DNA of 6,592 bases from Bryobacterales bacterium. Its GTDB lineage: Bacteria > Acidobacteriota > Terriglobia > Bryobacterales > Bryobacteraceae. Where the stretch lies: NCBI GenBank assembly GCA_025353235.1, contig JANXQZ010000018.1, positions 1 through 6,592 of the forward strand. Reading direction: 5' to 3'. A program made the position numbers and the translations under genes. Below, in pieces: positions 1 to 5,541 of this stretch; positions within the stretch are counted from its first letter, which is position 1, and every line of letters begins with the position of its first letter. The notes below the pieces were generated by a model. The model was not told the origin of the DNA and searched no databases. It saw nothing but the letters and a program-made list of their open reading frames with translations.

Positions 1-318
1 ATGGGCGGAAACCTCTTATCCGACGTGGTTCGCGTCGAGTTCCGACCCATCGCTTTTTCGATGGCGGATAACAGCGTTCACAGCATGAAGGCCGTTATGA
101 CGGCTGGCAATCTCGCAAAGCTTGAGACCCGGGCGCTTTCCGAGCGTGATCAGATCTGCCATAACGAGGCCGTCTGGTACCAGCCTCTTACGAAGATGGA
201 TCATGCCATGCCAGCTTACACCGTGGCCAATGATTATAACGGAATTGGGTTGGGGACGAATTGGAAGTATAGCGGGAATCGCGGTTCTTTCCTCGGAACG
301 TTCCAACTCGAAGATTAA
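1..318 (+). CDS. C-terminal part (or all) of an unrecognised protein
   Basis: An open frame runs from base 1 to a TAA at 316-318 and encodes 105 residues. An ATG sits exactly at base 1, but nothing upstream is visible, so this may be an internal methionine and the 5' end should be treated as open. I prefer this frame to the antisense one (16-306, minus) because its third codon positions are rich in G/C and the protein has an ordinary mixed composition, whereas the antisense product does not look like a protein. I see no signal peptide, membrane helix or catalytic motif. The last ~35 residues are rich in Gly, Asn and Tyr (NDYNGIGLGTNWKYSGNRG) and end in FQLED, which could be beta-structure, but this is weak. 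I do not recognise the family. The gene converges on the glycosyltransferase at 354-1088, with a large palindrome between them. Confidence 0.5.
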   Translation: MGGNLLSDVVRVEFRPIAFSMADNSVHSMKAVMTAGNLAKLETRALSERDQICHNEAVWYQPLTKMDHAMPAYTVANDYNGIGLGTNWKYSGNRGSFLGTFQLED

Positions 319-325
319 GTTGAGT

Positions 326-389
326 AGACCGCTCCCTTACGGTCACGGCTCTGTCACTCTACCGAGCCGTGACCGTGAGGGAGCGGTCT
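326..389. repeat. 26-bp inverted repeat (REP/REPIN-like hairpin), possible bidirectional terminator
   Basis: The left arm is 326-351 and the right arm 364-389, with a 12-nt loop at 352-363. The arms are reverse complements at 25 of 26 positions. The exception, T338 opposite G377, still forms a G-U pair in RNA, so the transcript can fold into an uninterrupted 26-bp stem. The arm reads AGACCGCTCCCT, then T/C, then ACGGTCACGGCTC. It lies between two convergent genes, where a hairpin could end transcription from both sides, though there is no run of T typical of a simple intrinsic terminator. From memory, similar palindromes are scattered in many acidobacterial genomes and leave peptide traces such as RDREGA and GHGSV in spurious ORFs. 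Only one copy is present here, so the repeat status is inferred. The stop codon of the minus-strand glycosyltransferase (354-356) lies in the loop. Confidence 0.85.
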
Positions 390-1088
390 CTCCAGGCGCA
401 GCTTGCATACCACCCAAATCATTTTAAGGCCAGCTTTGATGCTGGCCTTCCAGTTTCCAGAGACCTTGTTTTCTCCAGCCACCCGCACCCGATAGCCGAT
501 CGGCACTTCCAAAATGCGCAGTCCGCGTTGGAGAGCCCGGACCTGCATCTCCACTGTCCACCCGTAGTTCCGATCTCGCATATCCAAAGACTTAAGCGAC
601 TCAACCCTAATCGCGCGGAATGGCCCGAGGTCCGTGTAGCGACACCCGAACAAGAGACGGATCATAGCAATCAACAAGCGGTTTCCCATTTGCTGGTGCG
701 TAAGCAGGGCTCCGTTGTCAGCCGAACCCAGCGTGCGGGAACCGAGCACCAAGTCAGCGCGTCCTTCAAAAATAGGACCGAGCAACGCACGCGCTTCTTC
801 TGGATTCTCCGAACAGTCGGCCTGCATGAAAACTACTGCGTCGATCTCGCTAGGGAGGGCTTGCATCGCACTGAGGCAAGCCGCCCCGTAGCCTCTCTCC
901 ACGATGCTGACCACCGTGGCACCGGCATGGCGGGCGATCTCGGCGGTGCGGTCGGTTGATCCGTTATCGGCGACTATGATGATGTTGAATAAAGAATGCG
1001 GAATGCTGGCGAGCATCCTTCCAATCACGGGCTCCTCGTTGAGCGCCGGGATGATCAGAGCGGCGGTGGACCTGAGAACAGACCTCAT
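354..1088 (-). CDS. Family 2 glycosyltransferase, dolichyl-phosphate-sugar synthase-like
   Basis: Encodes 244 residues with a single GT-A fold domain and no membrane helix. Family landmarks in order are the N-terminal strand with IIPALNEEP (12-20), the nucleotide-binding VADNGSTDRT (39-48), the QADCSENPEE region (89-98) at the usual metal-binding D-x-D site, LGSRTLG (115-121), TDLGPFRAIR (152-161), NYGWTVEMQVRAL (174-186) and EVPIGYRVR (194-202), followed by GENKVSGNW. Relatives transfer a sugar from a nucleotide sugar, often to a polyprenyl phosphate at the inner face of the membrane; donor and acceptor cannot be read here. At the metal site the first Asp of the usual D-x-D is Gln89 while Asp91 is kept. 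The ATG at 1086-1088 is the first start ahead of the IIPALNEE strand; no good Shine-Dalgarno precedes it. The last ~12 residues, RPLPHGHGSVE, are encoded by the palindrome, so the tail is probably an acquired extension. It diverges from lepB with 19 bp between starts. Confidence 0.9.
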   Translation of the reverse strand: MRSVLRSTAALIIPALNEEPVIGRMLASIPHSLFNIIIVADNGSTDRTAEIARHAGATVVSIVERGYGAACLSAMQALPSEIDAVVFMQADCSENPEEARALLGPIFEGRADLVLGSRTLGSADNGALLTHQQMGNRLLIAMIRLLFGCRYTDLGPFRAIRVESLKSLDMRDRNYGWTVEMQVRALQRGLRILEVPIGYRVRVAGENKVSGNWKASIKAGLKMIWVVCKLRLERPLPHGHGSVE

Positions 1089-1095
1089 GTTGTAC

Positions 1096-1100
1096 TGAGG
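1096..1100 (+). promoter_or_regulatory. Ribosome binding site TGAGG deciding the TTG start of lepB
   Basis: TGAGG lies 7 nt before the TTG at 1108, a normal Shine-Dalgarno distance. The alternative in-frame ATG at 1132 has no purine-rich site before it (CGATAGTAGAA), so the TTG is the better start and adds eight residues. The site lies in the 19-bp gap between the divergent start codons. Confidence 0.6.
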
Positions 1101-1107
1101 TGCAGAA

Positions 1108-1707
1108 TTGTCGTTATCATCGATAGTAGAAATGGAACCGGAACCAGAGACCCAAGCTTTTACCTATAACAGCCCCAAGAAGCGTTCGGCACTGGGCGCG
1201 ATCGCGTATTGGGCTCGGGACCTGTTCTTGTCCGTCATCATAGCGATCATTGTTATTTTATTCCTATACCAGCCGGTTAAGGTGGAAGGTACGAGTATGA
1301 TGCCCGCGCTCACCGACCAGGAGCGGATCTTTATCAACAAGTTTGTTTATCGCTTCCATATCGGCGACATTTCTCGCGGGGACATGATCGTTTTTTGGTA
1401 TCCGAACGACCCAACTAAATCTTACGTCAAGCGCGTGGTGGGCTTGCCCGGCGATAAGATTCAGGTTGATCGCGGCAAGGTCATCGTGAACGACACGCTC
1501 CTGCAGGAGGCCTATGTTCCAGAGGAGTATCGGGATGAAATGTCGATGACTCTAAAGACGATACCTGATCAGGAATATTTTGTCCTCGGGGATCACCGAA
1601 GCTCGTCGAACGATAGCCGTTCCTGGGGCACCGTCCCGCGCCGGTATATTTACGGTAAGGCGGTGTTCGTCTACTGGCCTCTCGACAAAGTTGGAATGCT
1701 CCGTTAG
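1108..1707 (+). CDS. lepB: Type I signal peptidase (leader peptidase)
   Basis: A 199-residue membrane serine protease that removes signal peptides from exported preproteins at the outer face of the cytoplasmic membrane. After an acidic, Pro/Glu-rich cytosolic stretch and KKR (24-26), one membrane segment spans about residues 38-54, so the catalytic domain is periplasmic. The family boxes are all present: VEGTSMMPAL (59-68) with nucleophile Ser63, SRGDMIVF (89-96), YVKRVVGLPGD (106-116) with the general base Lys108, and GDHRSSSNDSRSWG (161-174). Length is typical of the compact single-span form. The start is TTG at 1108, supported by TGAGG seven bases upstream; a shorter version would start at ATG 1132. 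Its promoter must lie inside the divergent glycosyltransferase gene. It is followed after 92 bp by a secreted protein with a signal peptide, a plausible substrate, although cleavage of that particular protein is only inferred. No clear terminator follows. Confidence 0.96.
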   Translation: MSLSSIVEMEPEPETQAFTYNSPKKRSALGAIAYWARDLFLSVIIAIIVILFLYQPVKVEGTSMMPALTDQERIFINKFVYRFHIGDISRGDMIVFWYPNDPTKSYVKRVVGLPGDKIQVDRGKVIVNDTLLQEAYVPEEYRDEMSMTLKTIPDQEYFVLGDHRSSSNDSRSWGTVPRRYIYGKAVFVYWPLDKVGMLR

Positions 1708-1799
1708 TCGGCTATAACCAGACACCGTCGATCTTATTAAATACATCCGGCCAGCCTCAGGAGCGGATTCCAAGGGATCGGCCGCTGTACAATCGGGCG
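1708..1799. other. lepB to metalloprotease intergenic spacer
   Basis: These 92 bases hold no ORF. The first half is AT-richer (CTTATTAAATACAT, 1732-1745) and the second half contains a short GC pairing (CGGCC 1748-1752 with GGCCG 1780-1784) too weak to call a terminator. The TACAAT box at 1788-1793 is the only promoter-like element I can support. Whether lepB transcripts read through into the secreted-protein gene cannot be decided from sequence. Confidence 0.4.
1788..1793 (+). promoter_or_regulatory. Candidate -10 box TACAAT, leaderless start
   Basis: TACAAT matches the sigma-70 -10 consensus at five of six positions and ends 6 nt before the ATG at 1800. Transcription would therefore begin at or next to the A of the ATG, giving a leaderless mRNA. 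This fits the absence of a Shine-Dalgarno sequence before 1800 (CGGGCG only). I see no convincing -35 hexamer 16-18 nt upstream. A TG directly precedes the hexamer, one base closer than in a true extended -10. Confidence 0.4.
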
Positions 1800-4235
1800 A
1801 TGGCCATTAAGATTCGAAGCGCTTTGCTTTTGTGGGTCGCCGCCGCTCTGAGTCCCTGTGCTATTGGCCAGAATGCCAACGCCAGCTTGACCTTGTTGCG
1901 CGGCTCGGTTCTCGCATGCCCGGTTAACGGCTCAGTCGTCAGCCTGTTTCTGGAAAACAATTCGAGCAATCCGCAGCCAATCCTAGCTCAGACAAAACTG
2001 ACGCTGCTCTACTCGGCCCCAGTGCTTCGGGCACCTTCCAGCACCGCTGCCGCCGCGCTGAGTTTTTCCGGAAACACCGTCACAGCCGTATTCTCCCAAG
2101 ACACAACCATTGCCGCGCAAACGAGCTTGGGTTTCCTGAACGCTGCGCTTAACCTGCAGGGCCTTGCTGACGGAACACCGGTGGGCGTCACCATATCGGT
2201 TGCTCCGTCTAGTGCTTTGGCCATCACGGGACAAAACACAGGAACCGTCCTAGCGACCGTAGATCTGCCTTCGTGTACAACGCAGGCGCTCCCGCCAGTT
2301 ACCGTCGACGATCTAACCGCGAGTTGTCCCTCAGCCGAGGAGATAGCAGTCATCAGAGCCGACTTGAATATTACATTCGAGGGTGACCCGAGCGCTGGCA
2401 CGCTGGTCTGCCGAGCTGCAGATGGGTCCGCCGATCTCACCCGCTTGCAAGAGCGCACCTATCAAGGGTTGCGCATAATGCATCAAATTTCCTTTGATAC
2501 GCCAGTGCCCTGGACGTCTAAGTCAATCTATGACTGGCTGGTCAGCGCTATTACCGGCATTCGGCACCGCACCGATATCACCAACACTTTCTGCTGCGAT
2601 CCGGCGAACACCATTAACGTCGCTAGCCGCGGCCTTGGCATTTTGAATTTCCTGAGTTCGGAATGGGTGAGCACACAAGGAGTCTTGTATGCCCACGAGG
2701 CTCGCCACAACCAGGGATTCCTACACACTTGCGGGAGCAGTGACCAGACCCTTGATGAACTCGGTGCCTGGGGGGTTCAATACTACATGCAGGAGTGGAT
2801 GACGCGTCACTCCGATCCATTTTTGACTCCTCGAGATCAGACCGCGCTGAACTTCCGCACCTGGTTCTGGCAAGGGGCGCAGAGCATGATCAACAACACG
2901 ATATGCGATCTTGAGTCAGGTGTAGTGGGGAGTCCGAGAAAACTGGATTTTAGAACGCAACCGGTTGGCGTAGCGAGCGTTCCAAAGGCGTTGGCGATTA
3001 CGTTGACAAAGGGAGTTGGAACATCCATCAACGGCATCGCTTTGAATGGAGCAAATGCGGGAGACTTCACAATAGTTCGCGATACCTGCACCGGGGCAAC
3101 TATCCTTCCGAGTTGTGCGGTGGACCTGAGTTTCACTCCAGGTGCCGCAGCACAGCGCAGTGCTGCGCTCGTGTTCAACTATGGAGCGGCGCTTTCGCAA
3201 AGCGTTCCGCTAGCAGGTACCGGTGGAGGTAGCACTTGCGGCTACTCTCTAGCGACATCGGGCGGACTGCAATCGAATGCGGGAGGGTCCGGCAACGTGA
3301 CAATCACGGCAGCGCCTGGGTGTGCGTGGACCGCATCGAGCAAATCCTCTTGGTTGGGGATGAATCCGGCAAGCGGCATCGGCAACGGAGTGGTTTCCTT
3401 CATTGTGGCAAAGAACCCGCGAGACGGTGCGCGCCAAGGAGTGTTGGCAATCGCCGATCAGACGGTTGCCGTTGCCCAGGCGGGCCTCGCCATTCCGCAG
3501 TTCCACGCAACGGGAATTACCAATGCGGCGAGCCTTGTACAGACCGTCTCCCCGGGCAGCATCGTTACAATATTCGGCACCGGTCTAACCCGCAACGTGA
3601 CCGGCGTGGTTGCCGCAGATCACACTCCTCTGCCAACGCAATTGGCTGGGACTTCGGTGGAGTGGGTAGCCTCCGATGCAAGCGGAAAGCTTTCGCACCT
3701 GGTTATGCCTTTACTGGCTGTTGCCAACGTCGGGGGGCAGGAGCAGATTAATTTTCAGATCCCTTGGGAGGCCATCGCGCCAAGCACAGGAGAGATCGAG
3801 GTCCACAACAACGGCCTCACGGGCAGCCTGCTGAACTACACGATTCGCGCAACGAGTCCAGGGCTCTTCACGGTGGACGGAACTGCCGGAGCCTTCGTGC
3901 ACGGTGCCGATAATAGTTTGGTTACTGCAAGCAGTCCGGCGGATCACGGCGAGGTGGTGGTGCTCTATGCCACTGGTCTCGGTGCCGTGAATCCCCCGTC
4001 CACTAGCGGACAGCCAGCCGCCAGCGTTGAGCCTCTTTCGCGCACCATCGACACGCCGATCGTGACCATTGGCGGGATTAGCGCCAAGGTTCTCTTCTCC
4101 GGCCTAGCTCCGAACTATGTCGGGCTGTACCAACTGAACGTGGTGGTCCCGTCGAACAGTCCGATTGGCAATATACAGGTGGTGGTACAGGCGGGAGGCT
4201 TTTTCTCCAAGGCAGCTACGATGTTTGTACGCTGA
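1800..4235 (+). CDS. Secreted putative zinc metalloprotease (HExxHxxGxxH) with ASH, BACON and TIGR03437 domains
   Basis: Encodes 811 residues. A Sec signal peptide (K4, R6, hydrophobic core 8-18, likely cut near residue 23) indicates export. Residues ~28-160 are a Thr/Ser/Ala-rich beta-type region. Residues ~175-370 form an alpha-rich domain containing HEARHNQGFLH (299-309), an exact match to the metzincin zinc motif: ligands would be His299, His303 and His309, with Glu300 as base and Met330 a possible Met-turn. The following TLDELGAWGVQYYM (317-330) looks like a conserved family block. Residues ~383-474 resemble a choice-of-anchor-D/ASH domain with a cysteine pair (430, 439). Residues ~480-562 resemble BACON, with Cys480 and Cys508. 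Residues ~567-810 match TIGR03437, showing two related lobes (IVTIFGTGL at 589-597, VVVLYATGL at 719-727). Many cysteines suit an oxidising, extracytoplasmic location. Proteolysis is inferred from the motif; I do not recognise the catalytic domain family. It lies 92 bp after lepB, with its own likely promoter. Confidence 0.9.
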   Translation: MAIKIRSALLLWVAAALSPCAIGQNANASLTLLRGSVLACPVNGSVVSLFLENNSSNPQPILAQTKLTLLYSAPVLRAPSSTAAAALSFSGNTVTAVFSQDTTIAAQTSLGFLNAALNLQGLADGTPVGVTISVAPSSALAITGQNTGTVLATVDLPSCTTQALPPVTVDDLTASCPSAEEIAVIRADLNITFEGDPSAGTLVCRAADGSADLTRLQERTYQGLRIMHQISFDTPVPWTSKSIYDWLVSAITGIRHRTDITNTFCCDPANTINVASRGLGILNFLSSEWVSTQGVLYAHEARHNQGFLHTCGSSDQTLDELGAWGVQYYMQEWMTRHSDPFLTPRDQTALNFRTWFWQGAQSMINNTICDLESGVVGSPRKLDFRTQPVGVASVPKALAITLTKGVGTSINGIALNGANAGDFTIVRDTCTGATILPSCAVDLSFTPGAAAQRSAALVFNYGAALSQSVPLAGTGGGSTCGYSLATSGGLQSNAGGSGNVTITAAPGCAWTASSKSSWLGMNPASGIGNGVVSFIVAKNPRDGARQGVLAIADQTVAVAQAGLAIPQFHATGITNAASLVQTVSPGSIVTIFGTGLTRNVTGVVAADHTPLPTQLAGTSVEWVASDASGKLSHLVMPLLAVANVGGQEQINFQIPWEAIAPSTGEIEVHNNGLTGSLLNYTIRATSPGLFTVDGTAGAFVHGADNSLVTASSPADHGEVVVLYATGLGAVNPPSTSGQPAASVEPLSRTIDTPIVTIGGISAKVLFSGLAPNYVGLYQLNVVVPSNSPIGNIQVVVQAGGFFSKAATMFVR

Positions 4236-4240
4236 CGTTC

Positions 4241-4516
4241 TTATTGAACATCGACCGTCTTTCTCTTCTGCCGATTTGCGTACCAGCAGGGGCTGTAGCC
4301 CATTTGTGGAAACACGGATCGCACGCAGGTGTCCGTCAACGCATCGCCGGGCATGATCTCGGTTTTCCCATTCTTTAGATGCACTGCGTAGTAAGGCTGC
4401 ACCTGGACCACCCCGAACCCATCGCGTGACCTGTATCGCAACACTGCGTAATCGAGCGCATACATTGCGATTGCAGAGAGCACGGCGATCATCAGGATTC
4501 GCTCGAGCCCCTTCAC
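4241..4516 (-). CDS. Small membrane-anchored protein with conserved-looking Cys pair
   Basis: Encodes 91 residues if started at GTG 4516-4514, which follows the TGA of the upstream glycosyltransferase by one base (TGA-C-GTG), suggesting translational coupling and a shared mRNA. An ATG at 4492 would give 83 residues; an ATG at 4591 would overlap the glycosyltransferase by about 70 bases and is less likely. No start has a strong Shine-Dalgarno. Residues ~7-26 form one hydrophobic helix (ILMIAVLSAIAMYALDYAVL), probably a signal anchor, followed by a basic stretch (RYRSR). The rest is a small soluble domain with QPYYAVHLKNGKTE (40-53) and DTCVRSVFPQMGYSPCWY (62-79), whose Cys64 and Cys77 could pair. 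I recall similar small uncharacterised proteins from Acidobacteria with this C-terminal block, but cannot name a function. It converges on the secreted metalloprotease gene with 5 bp between stop codons. Confidence 0.75.
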   Translation of the reverse strand: MKGLERILMIAVLSAIAMYALDYAVLRYRSRDGFGVVQVQPYYAVHLKNGKTEIMPGDALTDTCVRSVFPQMGYSPCWYANRQKRKTVDVQ

Positions 4517-4517
4517 G

Positions 4518-5480
4518 TCAGACTGGAGCAACCGGTTCGCGCCTGCAACGGATCTCGCGCACTGCGTAGATCCTGCGGCCCTGACTTTCAAAATATGTCC
4601 GCATCAGCACTTCTCCGAGCAAGCCCGTGCTGAACATCATTAATCCAGTCACAATCAACAGTGCGCCAAACACCATCAAGGGACCGTGATCCTCGATCAT
4701 CGAATGGCCCCACAGCTTATGCACCGCCAAGGTCCCGAGCAATCCCGACCCAAGCACGAGAGCCAGCAGTCCGATGCGTCCGAAAAAATGCATGGGGCGA
4801 GTAAAGTACCGCAGCAGAAACTTGATCGTAATGATGTCGAACAGCACGTTGAACGTGCGACCTAAGCCATAGTGCGACTGTCCCGCCGCGCGCTGCACAT
4901 TTCGGATGGGAACCTCGGCCACCCGGGCTCCATAGAAACTCGCTAGCGCGGGAATGAAGCGATGTAACTCGCCGTACAGATTGACGTCCTTCAACACTTC
5001 GGACCGATAAGCTTTGAAAGTTGTTCCGAAGTCTCGTAACTCAAGTCCCGAGGCTTTCGACATCAGCCAGTTTGCAATCCTGGAAGGAATCCTGCGCGTG
5101 ATCGCATTGTCGATCCGATTCTTGCGCCATCCGCTAGCAATGTCGTACCCCTCGCCGATCTTTGCCAGCAGCGCGGGAATGTCCTCCGGATCATGCTGCA
5201 GATCTCCATCCAGCGATACGATGATGCTTCCCTGGGCTTCGTCAAATCCCGCAGACAGGGCTGCAGTCTGACCAAAATTTCGCCGCAAGCGGATGACCTT
5301 CAAGCGAGGATCGGTTTCCACCAAGTTGGCTAGTAGATCGAAACTGCGATCGGTAGATGCATCGTCTACGAAGATAATCTCGTACGGCTTGCGAATCGCC
5401 TCGAGCACGGAAGTCAGCCGATCATACAGCGGTAGAATCGAAGGTTCTTCGTTGTGAATGGGAATGACAATAGAGAGCAT
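4518..5480 (-). CDS. Polyprenyl-phosphate glycosyltransferase, family 2, GtrB/ArnC/DPM1-like
   Basis: Encodes 320 residues, the usual length for this group. The N-terminal GT-A domain (1-~225) has IVIPIHNEEP (4-13), VDDASTDRS (38-46), LRRNFGQTAALSAGFD (65-80), the metal-binding LDGDLQHDPED (90-100) with Asp91 and Asp93, and DFGTTFKAYR (150-159). RNVQRAAGQSHYGLGR (193-208) is the segment before the amphipathic helix in this family. Two membrane helices follow at about 232-253 and 268-291. Relatives move a hexose, mannose or aminoarabinose unit from a nucleotide donor to undecaprenyl phosphate at the cytoplasmic face, supplying lipid-linked sugar for modification of surface glycans or lipid A. 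The specific sugar cannot be read here. The start is the ATG at 5478-5480, directly before the first beta strand; the Shine-Dalgarno is poor. The downstream small anchored gene begins 1 nt after the stop, so the two are probably one operon. It diverges from the ABC transporter gene across 61 bp. Confidence 0.95.
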   Translation of the reverse strand: MLSIVIPIHNEEPSILPLYDRLTSVLEAIRKPYEIIFVDDASTDRSFDLLANLVETDPRLKVIRLRRNFGQTAALSAGFDEAQGSIIVSLDGDLQHDPEDIPALLAKIGEGYDIASGWRKNRIDNAITRRIPSRIANWLMSKASGLELRDFGTTFKAYRSEVLKDVNLYGELHRFIPALASFYGARVAEVPIRNVQRAAGQSHYGLGRTFNVLFDIITIKFLLRYFTRPMHFFGRIGLLALVLGSGLLGTLAVHKLWGHSMIEDHGPLMVFGALLIVTGLMMFSTGLLGEVLMRTYFESQGRRIYAVREIRCRREPVAPV

Positions 5481-5541
5481 GCGAGGCTAACTCAGTTTAA
5501 CTGATGCGCTTAATTCTACTTACGATTCGGCGGGCTCGACA
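5481..5541. promoter_or_regulatory. Divergent intergenic region with a 13-bp palindrome
   Basis: These 61 bases separate the start of the minus-strand glycosyltransferase from the TTG of the ABC transporter gene and should hold elements for both. A perfect 6-bp inverted repeat around one central base, TCAGTT-T-AACTGA, occupies 5492-5504 and could be a regulator site. On the minus strand TAGAAT (plus-strand 5513-5518) resembles a -10 box, without a good -35. A 14-codon ATG reading frame (5504-5548) also lies here and ends over the TTG start. None of these elements is strong enough alone to be certain. Confidence 0.3.

Noticed and set aside
16..306. 96-residue minus-strand ORF opposite the first gene
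   Set aside because: It lies wholly antisense to the plus frame, which has better third-position composition and a more protein-like product. It has no recognisable motif.
369..959. 196-residue plus-strand ORF
   Set aside because: It is a shadow of the glycosyltransferase on the opposite strand, which carries clear family motifs through the whole interval.
1857..1862. Cys20 of the metalloprotease considered as a lipoprotein lipobox
   Set aside because: The preceding residues are L-S-P, and Pro at -1 does not fit the lipobox. A standard signal peptidase I site near residue 23 fits better.
2009..2458. 149-residue minus-strand ORF inside the metalloprotease gene
   Set aside because: It is antisense to a continuous 811-codon frame with recognisable domains. 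Long antisense frames are expected in GC-rich coding DNA.
3236..3751. 171-residue plus-strand ORF in another frame over the BACON/TIGR03437 region
   Set aside because: The product is rich in Arg, Gly and Cys, typical of an out-of-frame reading, and it lies entirely within the real gene.
4219..4253. 7-bp inverted repeat CGATGTT/AACATCG across the convergent stop codons, considered as a terminator
   Set aside because: The stem is short and AT-rich, the loop is 21 nt and there is no adjacent T-run, so it is not convincing.
4517..4591. Longer start (ATG 4591) for the small anchored protein
   Set aside because: It would overlap the coding end of the glycosyltransferase by about 70 bases and add a stretch without membrane or domain character. 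GTG 4516, directly after the stop, is more economical.
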